Shown here piece by piece: positions 21,663-30,170 of a stretch of DNA of 64,000 nt; position 1 is the first letter of the stretch; the number at the start of each line of letters is the position of its first letter. The translations under genes were made by a program, and so were the position numbers. The notes under the pieces are model-generated. The model was not told where the DNA came from, searched no databases, and worked only from the letters and a program-made list of their open reading frames with translations. The stretch spans positions 3,534,001 through 3,598,000 of the forward strand of contig NZ_CP037423.1 in the NCBI RefSeq assembly GCF_007754155.1. The letters run 5' to 3'. This stretch comes from Stieleria neptunia (GTDB lineage: Bacteria > Planctomycetota > Planctomycetia > Pirellulales > Pirellulaceae).

Positions 21663-22997
21663 TCAGTCGATCTCCCCGTCCCCGACCATCTCACGAACCC
21701 GCTCCTCAAGTTCCTCGCCAGAATCAAACCCCACCTTGTAGTCCACCACCGTGCCATTGCGATCGACAAAAAACGTCGTGGGGTAAGCACCGACGAAATA
21801 GGCTTTCGAAGCAACCTTTCCACCGCCGACCACGATCGGGTGATCCAGTTGGTTCTGCGCCGCGAACTTCGCGACCACTTCGGGCGTCTCGTTGTATCCG
21901 TTGACCGCGACGATCGCGAACCTGTCTTGATACTTTTGATGCAAGCGAGTGAGATGCGGGGCTTCTAAGCGGCACGGTCCGCAAGCGACGCCCCAAAAGG
22001 TCACCAGCCCCGGCCGCCCGTTCAGAAATCGACTCAGTTCCAACCGATCGCCGCCCACGCGATCCAACGCGAAATCGGGAGCCGGATGTCCGATCCGTTT
22101 CTCCGGCGCCCCACCTCCCGGCGAATGCGTGTAGCTGATCGCGTCGAACCCCAATGCACGCGCCAGCTTCATTGCCGGCGAGGGACGGTATTGTTTTTGC
22201 TGAGACTGCAAAAAATCAAACAATGGGCCATCCTTCACGTTCTCCGGAATCTCCGGCGGTCGACGGGCATCAAAGATCTGCTCGACCAGCTCTCGGCCGG
22301 CGTCGGTACTTCGCACGCGGAACAGCAGTTTCCGCTTCGTTAATTCCGGCCCGAATGATTCAATCGCACTGCGAATCGCAGATTGAAGCTCGGGCGACAA
22401 TTCCTGTTGCCGACCATCGATGGGCTGCTTGATTTCGATCACACAGTCGGCATCGCCGATCACGATCCGAGAGAGCTTGGTGCGAAGCGGATAGGCGTTG
22501 ATCAACCGATCCGTCTTCACTGTCTCGATCGCCGACTCGCCGCCGACAAAATCTTTCAGCGGCTTGTAGTGGTTCTCCCAACTGGCCGATGTGTTGATCT
22601 CCGAAGTGCTGACCGAATCAAAGCCGGCGGATTGGCAAATTTGTTTGACATGGTTCTTGATCGTCGTTCGCGTCGATCGCTCGATTTCACCGCCAAGCTG
22701 GAATCTCATCACGAGTTTTAACGGCCCAGGATCCGCACCGGCAAGCTTCTGCAATTCTGACACCAGCGCGGTGGTGTCAACCGCGTCGGGGGCAAATCGA
22801 GAATCAACCAGAAAGGCATTGCAGTTGACCACGGCATACGCCTTGGCAGTCGCCGAAATCTCCCGACGTTGCAGCTCGGTTTTGATCGGTGCCACAAAGT
22901 ACGGCGGCATGTCGGTTGGTTCGTCTTCACACGTCGCTTTCGAGACACAGACCAAACCGACACAACCAAGCGTTATCAAAATCACAAGCAGCTTCAT
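21663..22997 (-). CDS. TlpA-like thioredoxin-fold protein, exported
   Basis: The ATG at 22997 gives 444 residues with a hydrophobic signal sequence (MKLLVILITLGCVGLVCVSKA). The first 300 residues are an uncharacterised region. The C-terminal 140 residues are a TlpA/ResA-type thioredoxin domain (GHPAPDFALDRVGG; FWGVACGPCRLEAPHL with the CGPC active site; GAYPTTFFVDRNGTVVDYKVGF). Family members are periplasmic disulfide reductases, often in cytochrome maturation. Here the long N-terminal part suggests a different partner. A 40-base repeat lies just upstream, between this start and the sulfatase stop. Confidence 0.87.
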   Translation of the reverse strand: MKLLVILITLGCVGLVCVSKATCEDEPTDMPPYFVAPIKTELQRREISATAKAYAVVNCNAFLVDSRFAPDAVDTTALVSELQKLAGADPGPLKLVMRFQLGGEIERSTRTTIKNHVKQICQSAGFDSVSTSEINTSASWENHYKPLKDFVGGESAIETVKTDRLINAYPLRTKLSRIVIGDADCVIEIKQPIDGRQQELSPELQSAIRSAIESFGPELTKRKLLFRVRSTDAGRELVEQIFDARRPPEIPENVKDGPLFDFLQSQQKQYRPSPAMKLARALGFDAISYTHSPGGGAPEKRIGHPAPDFALDRVGGDRLELSRFLNGRPGLVTFWGVACGPCRLEAPHLTRLHQKYQDRFAIVAVNGYNETPEVVAKFAAQNQLDHPIVVGGGKVASKAYFVGAYPTTFFVDRNGTVVDYKVGFDSGEELEERVREMVGDGEID

Positions 22998-23017
22998 CGC
23001 CAACTCCCATCGAAATG

Positions 23018-23057
23018 CAAACGCAGGCTCGAAAATTGAAAACTGACAAAGCACTAG
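23018..23057 (-). repeat. Solo end of the CTAGTGCTT MITE
   Basis: On the minus strand this reads CTAGTGCTTTGTCAG then TTTCAATTTTCGAGCCTGCG, almost identical over 40 bases to the left end of the element at 42215-42370 (one difference seen). Its first bases CTAG include the stop codon of the sulfatase gene (TAG at 23056-23054). Only one end is present, so it is a partial copy or a fragment left by deletion. Confidence 0.75.
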
Positions 23058-24529
23058 GGGGATTTGCGTTTCTTACCCTTGGCACGCGTTCCCTGCCCTT
23101 GTTTCGCTTTGATTCCCCGCTTGTGAAACGCTTCATTCGCTTCTTCACGAGACATCCCTTTGTACCTGGTTTGATGCAGGAGCGCATCCTGTTCGGTCTG
23201 GACTCCTGCATCTCCCTGCGACTTCATCCAATCGGCAAGCTCGCTCTTCAATCGCGCGACGACTTTGGCGTACTTGGGATCGTCGACGATGTTGTTCATT
23301 TCCAAGGGATCGGTTTCACAATCGAATAACTCGTATTCGGGTCGGTGCTGATATTTCCGGACGACCTCCGCCGCCTTGGCATCACCATCGCGACCGGCTT
23401 GGATCATGGATTGGAAATAGTCTGCCTTGGTGCAGGCGTTGGTAAACTTCGTCTCGTGATTCAGATTCCAGACCAGCCGATAGCGCCAACCCCGCACGGT
23501 GCGGATGGCATACGCATCGCTGCCATTGATGATGCCTCGCGTCGTCATGATGCCGTAGGCAAACGCTTTGTGGGTGTTGGCTTGGCTGGTCAGCACCGGG
23601 ACAAAGCTTTTTCCGTCTAAGACCTCAGCGGGCGTCCCGCCGGCGGCTTCGACAAAGGTCGGCGCCACGTCGACGTATTCCACCATCGCATCGGTGACGG
23701 TCCCCGGTTTCACTTGCCCCGGCCAACGCACGATCATTGCCGATTGCAGCCCATTTCCGTAGCACGTCCACTTGGCGAACGGGAACGAATTGCCCTGCTC
23801 GGAAACCACGACCACCAGCGTGTTGTCCGCCATCTTGTGCTTGTCGATCAATTCCAAGATCTGTCCCACCTGTCCGTCGTAGTACGTGATCTCGGCCAGA
23901 TAGCGGCTGAAGGTTTCCCGCATCACGGGCGTGTCCGCCAGATACGGCGGCAGGATCACTTCTTCCGGCGGATAACGCGAGGCGTCTCCCTTGTTCCAGG
24001 GCGAATGCGGTTCGTTGGAGCATGCGAACAGACAAAACGGGGTGGAGGATTCGCCGCACTGGGAAAGCAACTGATCGACCGCCTGCATGTCCGGGTTGTT
24101 GCCCTTGCCGCTGAATTCAAATGGGAAAACCTCTTGCGGACCGATGTGCTTTTTGCCCGACAACGCGACCCGATAACCCAACGGTTTCAAATACTGGACG
24201 ATGCTCTGGGTTCCATCCTCGGCAAACGTGTGATTCGGGTACGCACCCGATTTGACCGGATACAAGCCGGTATAGATGTTGTGCCGCGTCGGCGAGCACA
24301 TCGGTGCGGCTTGAAAGCAACGTGTGAACTTCATGCCCTGTTCGGCCAAGCGATCGATGTTCGGCGTATGAGCCTGGCCGCCGTAGCATCCGATATCACG
24401 AAACGTACAGTCGTCGGCGATGATGAAGACCAGATTGGGGCGGTCGGTGGCCGCATCGATCCGCGTCGTTTGCATCAACGCGATAGCCACAAACGCGGCG
24501 ATCGCGATCTGATTGGTGGGGAAGTGCAT
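23054..24529 (-). CDS. Secreted sulfatase (arylsulfatase family)
   Basis: The ATG at 24529 gives 491 residues, starting with a signal peptide (IAIAAFVAIALMQTTRIDA). Metal-binding DD in LVFIIADDCTFRDIGCYGG and the formylglycine motif CSPTRHNIYTG place it in the sulfatase family with Cys as the modified residue. Further features: SGKKHIGP (catalytic Lys/His) and FFACSNEPHSPW-like region. It probably removes sulfate from algal polysaccharides in the periplasm. The upstream frame (85 more codons) has no similarity. The stop codon is donated by the MITE end at 23057. Confidence 0.93.
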   Translation of the reverse strand: MHFPTNQIAIAAFVAIALMQTTRIDAATDRPNLVFIIADDCTFRDIGCYGGQAHTPNIDRLAEQGMKFTRCFQAAPMCSPTRHNIYTGLYPVKSGAYPNHTFAEDGTQSIVQYLKPLGYRVALSGKKHIGPQEVFPFEFSGKGNNPDMQAVDQLLSQCGESSTPFCLFACSNEPHSPWNKGDASRYPPEEVILPPYLADTPVMRETFSRYLAEITYYDGQVGQILELIDKHKMADNTLVVVVSEQGNSFPFAKWTCYGNGLQSAMIVRWPGQVKPGTVTDAMVEYVDVAPTFVEAAGGTPAEVLDGKSFVPVLTSQANTHKAFAYGIMTTRGIINGSDAYAIRTVRGWRYRLVWNLNHETKFTNACTKADYFQSMIQAGRDGDAKAAEVVRKYQHRPEYELFDCETDPLEMNNIVDDPKYAKVVARLKSELADWMKSQGDAGVQTEQDALLHQTRYKGMSREEANEAFHKRGIKAKQGQGTRAKGKKRKSP

Positions 24530-24695
24530 GATTCGGTCGCGATGGGGGAATTGCAATACGAAGGGCATCGAATGCCGGACACGCCCGATTGTAATCGATC
24601 GTTCTGGTCGTCGACGGTGCCTCGCAATACCTCTGCCGGCCAATACCCCCGCCGGCCAATGCCCCCGACCTTTGGCGCCGATCGGGCTGGTTCTT

Positions 24696-24889
24696 GTTAG
24701 CGGTTGGGCGCGAGCCCTCCGGTCTGTCACGCTGAAACCGGACGGCTCGCGGGCCGTCGATTGAGTCGGGATCCGCTGAGTCAATGGTGAGCCGCTGGCC
24801 GTAAGGCCTCGGGCAGCGTTGGAGGGCCCGGCCGCTGACGCGGCGCGCGGCTCACGAAAACGACAGCCCGCTCGCGCCGTTCCGCTAAC
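24696..24889. repeat. Composite palindrome (GTTAGCGG family), nested form
   Basis: Starts with the short form arm (GTTAGCGGTTGGGCGCGAG, then ACCGGACGGCTCGCGGG), followed by the nested palindrome (ATGGTGAGCCGCTGGCCG to GGCGCGCGGCTCAC) flanked by GTCGATTGAGTC and CGACAG, and ends with CTCGCGCCGTTCCGCTAAC. It shows clearly how the inner palindrome sits inside one arm of the outer one. It lies between the sulfatase start region and the cysteine hydrolase stop. Confidence 0.85.
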
Positions 24890-24939
24890 ACCACAGTGTC
24901 AAGGCAGGTGGCACGAGGAGCGGTCCGCTTGGGCGGGGG

Positions 24940-25722
24940 TCAAGCGTCCGTCGCGTCGACCGGTGTTTCCGATGGCAGGGCCGAGCGAATCGTCGTCAAG
25001 ACGTCCGACAACCGCGCCACGCGGGCGTAGCGATCACACAAGGTCGCCAAGGACGCCTCGTGTAACTCCGGCGTCACCGTCGCGCAGCAATCTTCGACGA
25101 CGGTCACCAGGTATCCCAGGTCGCAGGCGTCGCGGACCGTCGTTTCCACGCACTCGTTGGTGTACACGCCAACCACCATCAGCGACTCAATTCCCATGTT
25201 ATTCAAGACGTAATGCAGGTTGGTCGATGAAAACACTCCGCTGGCCGTCTTGTTGATCACGATCTCGTCCCGCGCTTCGTCCGGCGCCACCATCTCCAAA
25301 AAGTCCGCGTCACGGGAACCGGGAGCGGCCAGTAATCCCAGGCGCCGATGCCCCTTGCTGCGGTCGCGGCCGTCCCGCGTGAGCGCCTGAATTCGCGTGT
25401 GAATCACTTCCAATTGGCGGGCCCGGAACGCATCCTGCAACCGTCTCACATTGGGCAACACTAGTTTCTCGAGTCGGTCGAAATAATATTCCTGGGCCTC
25501 CATCGGGATACCGCTGTTCTCGGCATCGCGAAAGACCCCGTGCCCGCGCGCCGCGTCGAGATACTGGATATCGATGCACAGCAACGCCGTGTGCCCCTCG
25601 ACCAACAATTCCTGCCGCTCGGGATTGTCGACGATGGCCTCGTGATAGACATCCCGGAGCGGATCGACGTGGGAGGGATCGAGTAACGGGGAAGCGTACG
25701 GTTCGTTTTCGTCTCGGTTCAT
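24940..25722 (-). CDS. Cysteine hydrolase (isochorismatase/N-carbamoylsarcosine amidase superfamily)
   Basis: A 260-residue enzyme with the family triad: Asp in LLCIDIQYLD, Lys in VINKTASGVF, and the nucleophile Cys in GVYTNECVETTVRDA, followed by a cis-peptide-like region. Members include nicotinamidases and N-carbamoylsarcosine amidohydrolases, which release ammonia from amide or carbamoyl groups. It is 13 bases after the M20 hydrolase gene and is the last gene of the long minus-strand run from the betaine methyltransferases. The neighbours make a carbamoyl substrate attractive, but that is inference. No export signal is present. Confidence 0.87.
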   Translation of the reverse strand: MNRDENEPYASPLLDPSHVDPLRDVYHEAIVDNPERQELLVEGHTALLCIDIQYLDAARGHGVFRDAENSGIPMEAQEYYFDRLEKLVLPNVRRLQDAFRARQLEVIHTRIQALTRDGRDRSKGHRRLGLLAAPGSRDADFLEMVAPDEARDEIVINKTASGVFSSTNLHYVLNNMGIESLMVVGVYTNECVETTVRDACDLGYLVTVVEDCCATVTPELHEASLATLCDRYARVARLSDVLTTIRSALPSETPVDATDA

Positions 25723-25735
25723 GGGGCGTGTTTCG

Positions 25736-26986
25736 TCAGGTCGTTGAAATCGGGTTGGCCAGATCGATCAGGGAGTGCAGCATCAGGTTTGCCCCGGCTT
25801 CGATGTCCGTCCAGGCAGTCCATTCGGCCGGGGAGTGGCTTTGTCCATTTTTGCTGGGGACAAAAATCATGCCAACCGGAACCATACTACCCATGATTTG
25901 TGCGTCGTGGGCTGCCCCGCTATGCATTTGCAGATGTGTCAACTCCAACTGTTCGGCTTGGCGGAGCAAACGTTGGACGACCGCGGGGTCGGCGGCGACC
26001 GGCGGCAAGTAACTCTTTTGCTGAAATTCGAACATCAGGTTTCGGCGACGGGCAATGGCCGAGAGCGCCTTGCGAAACGCGTTGCCCAGATCGGCCAGAG
26101 TTTCCGGACTGGTGTCGCGCACATCCAGTGAAAACTCGACGATTCCCGGCACCGTGTTGGCCGCACCCGGCAAGATCTGAGCTTTGCCGATTGTCGCACG
26201 GCTTCGCGCACTGCCGTTTTCGTCCAAGATCCGGGGGATGGCCGATGCAAAGTCGGCCAAGCCCATGAAGGCGTCATGCCGCATCTCCATCGGAGTCGTA
26301 CCGGCGTGGTTCGCTTCGCCCTTCAGATTGACCGACCAGGTAAACAATCCGGTGATCTCGTCGACAATGCCCACCGATTTCTGACCGCGATCGAGCACCG
26401 GGCCTTGCTCGATGTGCAATTCCAAATAGCTCGCAATCGTCTCGGGGTCGCGAGCCGCATCGAGCGCACCGAGGGGATCGAATCCATGCCGCCGCAGCTC
26501 GTCGCCCAGTAGCACGCCGTCCAAATCAGAAAGCGTGGCCAACGCGTCTGGGTTCAATTGTCCGCACACCGCCTGAGAGCCGAACATCCCGCCGAATCGC
26601 CCTTCTTCGTCGCTGAACGCAATCAATTCGATCGTGCGCTCGGGGACGACGCCCTGTTCGCGAAGACAACGAAGGCATTCCAAGGCGACGATGACGCCCA
26701 GCGTCCCGTCCAGGGCTCCGGCGCAGGGCACCGTGTCAATGTGCGACCCGACCAAAATCCTCGGCCGGTCGGTCGACCCCGACAGCTCGGCCGAAATATT
26801 GACGGCGCCATCGGTCCGCGGCTCGAAACCGGCTTGCTCGATCCGGTCCTTCAGCCAGCGTTTCCCCTCCATGTCCGCATCGGTGAACGCCATCCGGTAG
26901 ATGCCGCGATCGTCACGGCAGCGCCCGATTTCGGCAAGTTCGTGGATGTCGGTTTTGATTCGTTCTAGGTTGACGCTCAAGTCCAT
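25736..26986 (-). CDS. M20-family N-carbamoyl-L-amino-acid hydrolase/allantoate amidohydrolase
   Basis: A 416-residue metallopeptidase-fold enzyme. Zinc-site motifs are present: GSHIDTVPCAGALDGTLGV (first His/Asp), FSDEEGRFGG (EE pair), and the bridging His regions LELHIEQGPVLD and MHSGAAHDAQIM. NHAGTTPMEMRHDA is the dimerisation-domain motif of the hydantoinase/carbamoylase group. Members hydrolyse N-carbamoyl amino acids, ureidoglycolate-type or allantoate substrates. It lies 13 bases after the AsnB-like gene and precedes a cysteine hydrolase by 13 bases. Together with the upstream carbamoyltransferase this suggests turnover of an N-carbamoyl compound. Confidence 0.9.
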   Translation of the reverse strand: MDLSVNLERIKTDIHELAEIGRCRDDRGIYRMAFTDADMEGKRWLKDRIEQAGFEPRTDGAVNISAELSGSTDRPRILVGSHIDTVPCAGALDGTLGVIVALECLRCLREQGVVPERTIELIAFSDEEGRFGGMFGSQAVCGQLNPDALATLSDLDGVLLGDELRRHGFDPLGALDAARDPETIASYLELHIEQGPVLDRGQKSVGIVDEITGLFTWSVNLKGEANHAGTTPMEMRHDAFMGLADFASAIPRILDENGSARSRATIGKAQILPGAANTVPGIVEFSLDVRDTSPETLADLGNAFRKALSAIARRRNLMFEFQQKSYLPPVAADPAVVQRLLRQAEQLELTHLQMHSGAAHDAQIMGSMVPVGMIFVPSKNGQSHSPAEWTAWTDIEAGANLMLHSLIDLANPISTT

Positions 26987-26999
26987 GGAGTTCTCATCG

Positions 27000-28922
27000 T
27001 TAGTCGACCGTGGGAAGCGGCATGCCTTCGACGTACTGTCCCTGCAACATGTGCAGTTGCAACGCGTGATTCATCAAAATGTCATTTCGACGAGCAATCG
27101 TGCCATCGGTTTCACGCCATGCCTGAGAAACAAACTGCTCCACCCGTTCGTGGTTCAAAATCCCCAACTCGTTCATCCGCGTCGGCGTCAACCAGTGATT
27201 GATCATCTCTTGCACCGCGTTTCGTTTGACCGGATCCGTGTGCGCCGGCGGCGCCATGAACGCAAATTTCTTGCGTTCGTACAGTTCCCTGGGCAACACG
27301 TTGACCATCGCTTCACGCAGCACCCATTTCTCAATGCCGTCACGGATGCGGATGTCTGGGGGGATGGTCACCGCGTACTCGGCCAGATGGTGGTCCAGGA
27401 ACGCCGGACGGGCTTCCATGCTGTTGGCCATGTCCATTCGGTCACCGCCCCAGGTCAGGATCTGACCTTCCAGCATGGTTTTGCTCCAGGTGTATTGCGA
27501 GATGTCCAAACGATGCCGGCCACGCACCTGGTCGGGGTCGATCGCCGCGGCGACTTCGGCGATCGGGTCGTAGGTCTCCAGCAGATCGATCAACTCGTCC
27601 GACAGCAATGCACGTGCCGCACGCAGCGTCAGCATCCAAGGTTGAATCCACGAAGGCGTGAAACCACACAGGTCTTGCCAGGCCGGGTGCAACTGGTCCT
27701 CTTCGGCCAAGATGGCGCCGGCAAAAATCCCCCCTTCCCCTTTTTCGCGTCCCAGCCAGTCGCGTTTGAAGAATGGATAGCCGCCGAACAGTTCATCGGA
27801 GCCTTCGCCGGTGATGACCGCTTTGTAGTTGCAGGCCCTGACGCGTCGGCTCATGTGCCACTTGGCCACCGCCAGCGTGTTGTAAAACGTCCGCTCGGCG
27901 TGCCATGTCGCCCGCTCGAACGCCGGCCCGTAGAGTTCCTTTTCGGTCAAACGTAACAGTTCCTGTTCGGCGCCGGTACGATCGGCCATCAATTTGGCGA
28001 TGTTCGATTCGTCGTACTCATCGCTGTCAAAGGCGATGGTGAACGCCTTGACCGGCGATTGCTGCAGGGTCGTCGCCAGCCCCAGGATCGAACAGCTGTC
28101 GATGCCGCCGGACAGGTAACACCCCACCGGCACGTCGGCCTCCAATCGGGTTGCGACCGCGTCGATCAACCGGTCCTGAACGCCCTGGACATACTCCTGC
28201 GGATCCGCGCCCGATTCGTGGGACGTGGGGAACTCCAGGTCCCACCAACGCTTCGATTCGGTCACCAGTCGATCGCCCACGCGTTGCACGATCAGCATGT
28301 GGCCGGGCTGGACCGCTTGCACGCCTTCGAACGCCGTCGTCCCCGGAACCATGACCTGCATCATCTGGTGAATCGCAGCCTTGGGACACAGTCGCGGAAC
28401 GACGCTGGGGTGTTTCAGGATCGACTTGACCTCCGACCCCCAAACGATCCCGTCGTCCTTGACGGCGTAATACAGCGGTTTGATCCCGAACCGATCTCGG
28501 ATCAGAATCAAACGTTTTTCGCGGTGGTCGTACAAGACGATCGCAAATTCTCCACGCAACCGCTCCACGAATGACAGTCCGTGCCGGAGGTACAGCGGCA
28601 ACGTGATCGCGCTGTCGCTCTTACCGTCACTCGGCAGCGACTGGCATGCCAGCCGAGTTCGTTCGCGCTTGTAGCCATACAATTCACCGTTGACCGTGAC
28701 CGCGTAGTCACCGTCGCGGGTCTCGATCGGTTGGTGCCCGTGATCCAAGCCGATGATCGACAGACGGGTGTGCCCGAGGGCCAAACCTTGGTCGAGAAAA
28801 AACTTGCTGCCCCGTTCGTCCGGACCGCGGTGGTCCAAAACGTCCAACATCTGGTCCAGAGTGAAACGCAGCTCGCGCTCGTTCGTCCGCGCAGGATTCC
28901 AAAATCCAGTGATTCCGCACAT
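27000..28922 (-). CDS. asnB: Asparagine synthetase (glutamine-hydrolysing) type amidotransferase
   Basis: A 640-residue protein. The mature N-terminal Cys (MCGITGFW, Cys2 nucleophile) begins the glutaminase domain with LDHRGPDERG and LGHTRLSIIG. The synthetase domain has the PP-loop YLSGGIDSCSI, and GEGSDELFGGYPFF. The canonical reaction amidates aspartate with glutamine and ATP. Relatives of this family amidate other substrates, for instance in synthesis of the osmolyte N-acetylglutaminylglutamine amide. It lies 35 bases after the carbamoyltransferase gene within an osmolyte-type operon, so a non-standard substrate is possible; the sequence does not settle this. Confidence 0.9.
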   Translation of the reverse strand: MCGITGFWNPARTNERELRFTLDQMLDVLDHRGPDERGSKFFLDQGLALGHTRLSIIGLDHGHQPIETRDGDYAVTVNGELYGYKRERTRLACQSLPSDGKSDSAITLPLYLRHGLSFVERLRGEFAIVLYDHREKRLILIRDRFGIKPLYYAVKDDGIVWGSEVKSILKHPSVVPRLCPKAAIHQMMQVMVPGTTAFEGVQAVQPGHMLIVQRVGDRLVTESKRWWDLEFPTSHESGADPQEYVQGVQDRLIDAVATRLEADVPVGCYLSGGIDSCSILGLATTLQQSPVKAFTIAFDSDEYDESNIAKLMADRTGAEQELLRLTEKELYGPAFERATWHAERTFYNTLAVAKWHMSRRVRACNYKAVITGEGSDELFGGYPFFKRDWLGREKGEGGIFAGAILAEEDQLHPAWQDLCGFTPSWIQPWMLTLRAARALLSDELIDLLETYDPIAEVAAAIDPDQVRGRHRLDISQYTWSKTMLEGQILTWGGDRMDMANSMEARPAFLDHHLAEYAVTIPPDIRIRDGIEKWVLREAMVNVLPRELYERKKFAFMAPPAHTDPVKRNAVQEMINHWLTPTRMNELGILNHERVEQFVSQAWRETDGTIARRNDILMNHALQLHMLQGQYVEGMPLPTVD

Positions 28923-28957
28923 GGGTGCCTTCCGTATTAATCTCTATCGTGGTGTCG

Positions 28958-30037
28958 TTAGCAGAGGTCCGAAATTCGATCCAGCCGATTCAGGACGGAG
29001 GCCAACACGGCTTGTCGGACGAACACGGCGCCCGCGGCTTGGGCGAAATAAAGGTTGTGTTCGGTTTCGTCCAAGTCTTCGGACAGTTCCTCGTTGCGCG
29101 CCAGCGGGTGCATGATCACCGCACCCGGTTTTAAATTGCACGACGCGTCCAACCCGTACCGGCTGTCCAGATTTCGGTAGCTGTCACCGAGAAACGCGAT
29201 CGAGTTGACGTAGACGACATCCAGCGTGGGCAAAACGTCTTGGACGTCGTTGGTGATTTCGATCGGAATCGGCGACTCTTCGATCGGTTCGGTCAAATCC
29301 AACCCGACCGGGTCGGCCATCTCGGAAACCAACGTGATTTTGGAGACCGCATTGACGAACATCAGCGACAGACGCAGAAAACTCTTGACCGCACGCATCG
29401 AGCCCGGCGTGCCGACGATCCCCAGATGAATCTTCTTGTCGTTCGGGCACGATTGGTCACTCAATTCCGGTCGCCATTTCAGCAACGTGTACCAGTCCAA
29501 CAACGCCTGTGTCGGATGGTGACCGCTGCCGTTGCCGGCATTGATCAACGGGCGTTCGAGATTCTTTTGGATCTCTTCGACACTTTCGGTTTCGGGATGC
29601 CGCATGATCACGACATCTCCGTAGGTATTGAACATCTCCCCGATGTCGGCCAACGATTCGCCCTTGGCGATGCCGGTGACTTGCCCGTCGGGGACCGACA
29701 GCACCTTGCCGTCCAGCCGGAGCACCGCGCTTTCGAACGACAATCGCGTCCGCGTGCTCGCTTCGAAGAACGCCGTGATCGCGATTTTTCCGTCCAGCGG
29801 CTTTTTCATCTCGACATTCCGCGTTTCCAACAACGCGGCCAGCTGAGCGATCGCCACTACCGTCTCGCGGTCGAATTGCCGCGGATTGACGATCGACGTG
29901 CCGGCGAGCTTGTGGAGCGTCTCCCAGTCGACTTGCATGTCGCTGTGGGTGAGCAGATCAACCGGATCCAATTTGCGGCCCTTCGAATTGGTCGCGAACT
30001 CCGTCAACGCACGGCGCATTTGTGTCGTGTTCATCAT
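28958..30037 (-). CDS. Aspartate/ornithine carbamoyltransferase family protein (PyrB-like, altered substrate loop)
   Basis: The ATG at 30037 gives 359 residues. Carbamoyl-phosphate site motifs are intact: FFEASTRTRLSFES, GIAKGESLADIG, the Arg in MRHPETES, GHHPTQALLDW and HPLAR (usually HPLPR). In contrast, the loop that in aspartate carbamoyltransferases reads RVQKERF after the LYM strand is replaced by VNSIAFLGDSY. The Arg and Gln that hold the aspartate carboxylates are thus not seen. It is probably a carbamoyltransferase for another amine acceptor, or pyrimidine synthesis in unusual form. It lies 10 bases after the 40-residue membrane protein and 35 before the AsnB-like gene. A database would likely call it pyrB. 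Confidence 0.85.
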   Translation of the reverse strand: MMNTTQMRRALTEFATNSKGRKLDPVDLLTHSDMQVDWETLHKLAGTSIVNPRQFDRETVVAIAQLAALLETRNVEMKKPLDGKIAITAFFEASTRTRLSFESAVLRLDGKVLSVPDGQVTGIAKGESLADIGEMFNTYGDVVIMRHPETESVEEIQKNLERPLINAGNGSGHHPTQALLDWYTLLKWRPELSDQSCPNDKKIHLGIVGTPGSMRAVKSFLRLSLMFVNAVSKITLVSEMADPVGLDLTEPIEESPIPIEITNDVQDVLPTLDVVYVNSIAFLGDSYRNLDSRYGLDASCNLKPGAVIMHPLARNEELSEDLDETEHNLYFAQAAGAVFVRQAVLASVLNRLDRISDLC

Positions 30038-30047
30038 CAGTACGGGT

Positions 30048-30170
30048 CTACCAGATTCTTTTTTCTTTAAAGTCGAGGATCCAAAACACAATGAGTGCCG
30101 CCGCGCCCACGCCACACAGCGTGAGCCCACCCACCACGATCAACTCCAGAAACCAGAGGGGGAACATCAT
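30048..30170 (-). CDS. Forty-residue single-span membrane protein, symporter partner
   Basis: Too short for usual gene cut-offs. ATG ATG at 30170/30167 starts a frame of 40 codons ending in TAG at 30048. One strongly hydrophobic helix (about residues 7-31: LELIVVGGLTLCG then VGAAALIVFWIL) is followed by a charged tail (DFKEKRIW). The start codon overlaps the stop of the symporter gene as ATGA, and GGAGGTGAA in the symporter end can serve as its ribosome site. The next gene starts 10 bases after it. Small accessory membrane proteins next to sodium:solute symporters are known in several bacteria; that this is one is inference from position and shape. Confidence 0.7.
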   Translation of the reverse strand: MMFPLWFLELIVVGGLTLCGVGAAALIVFWILDFKEKRIW

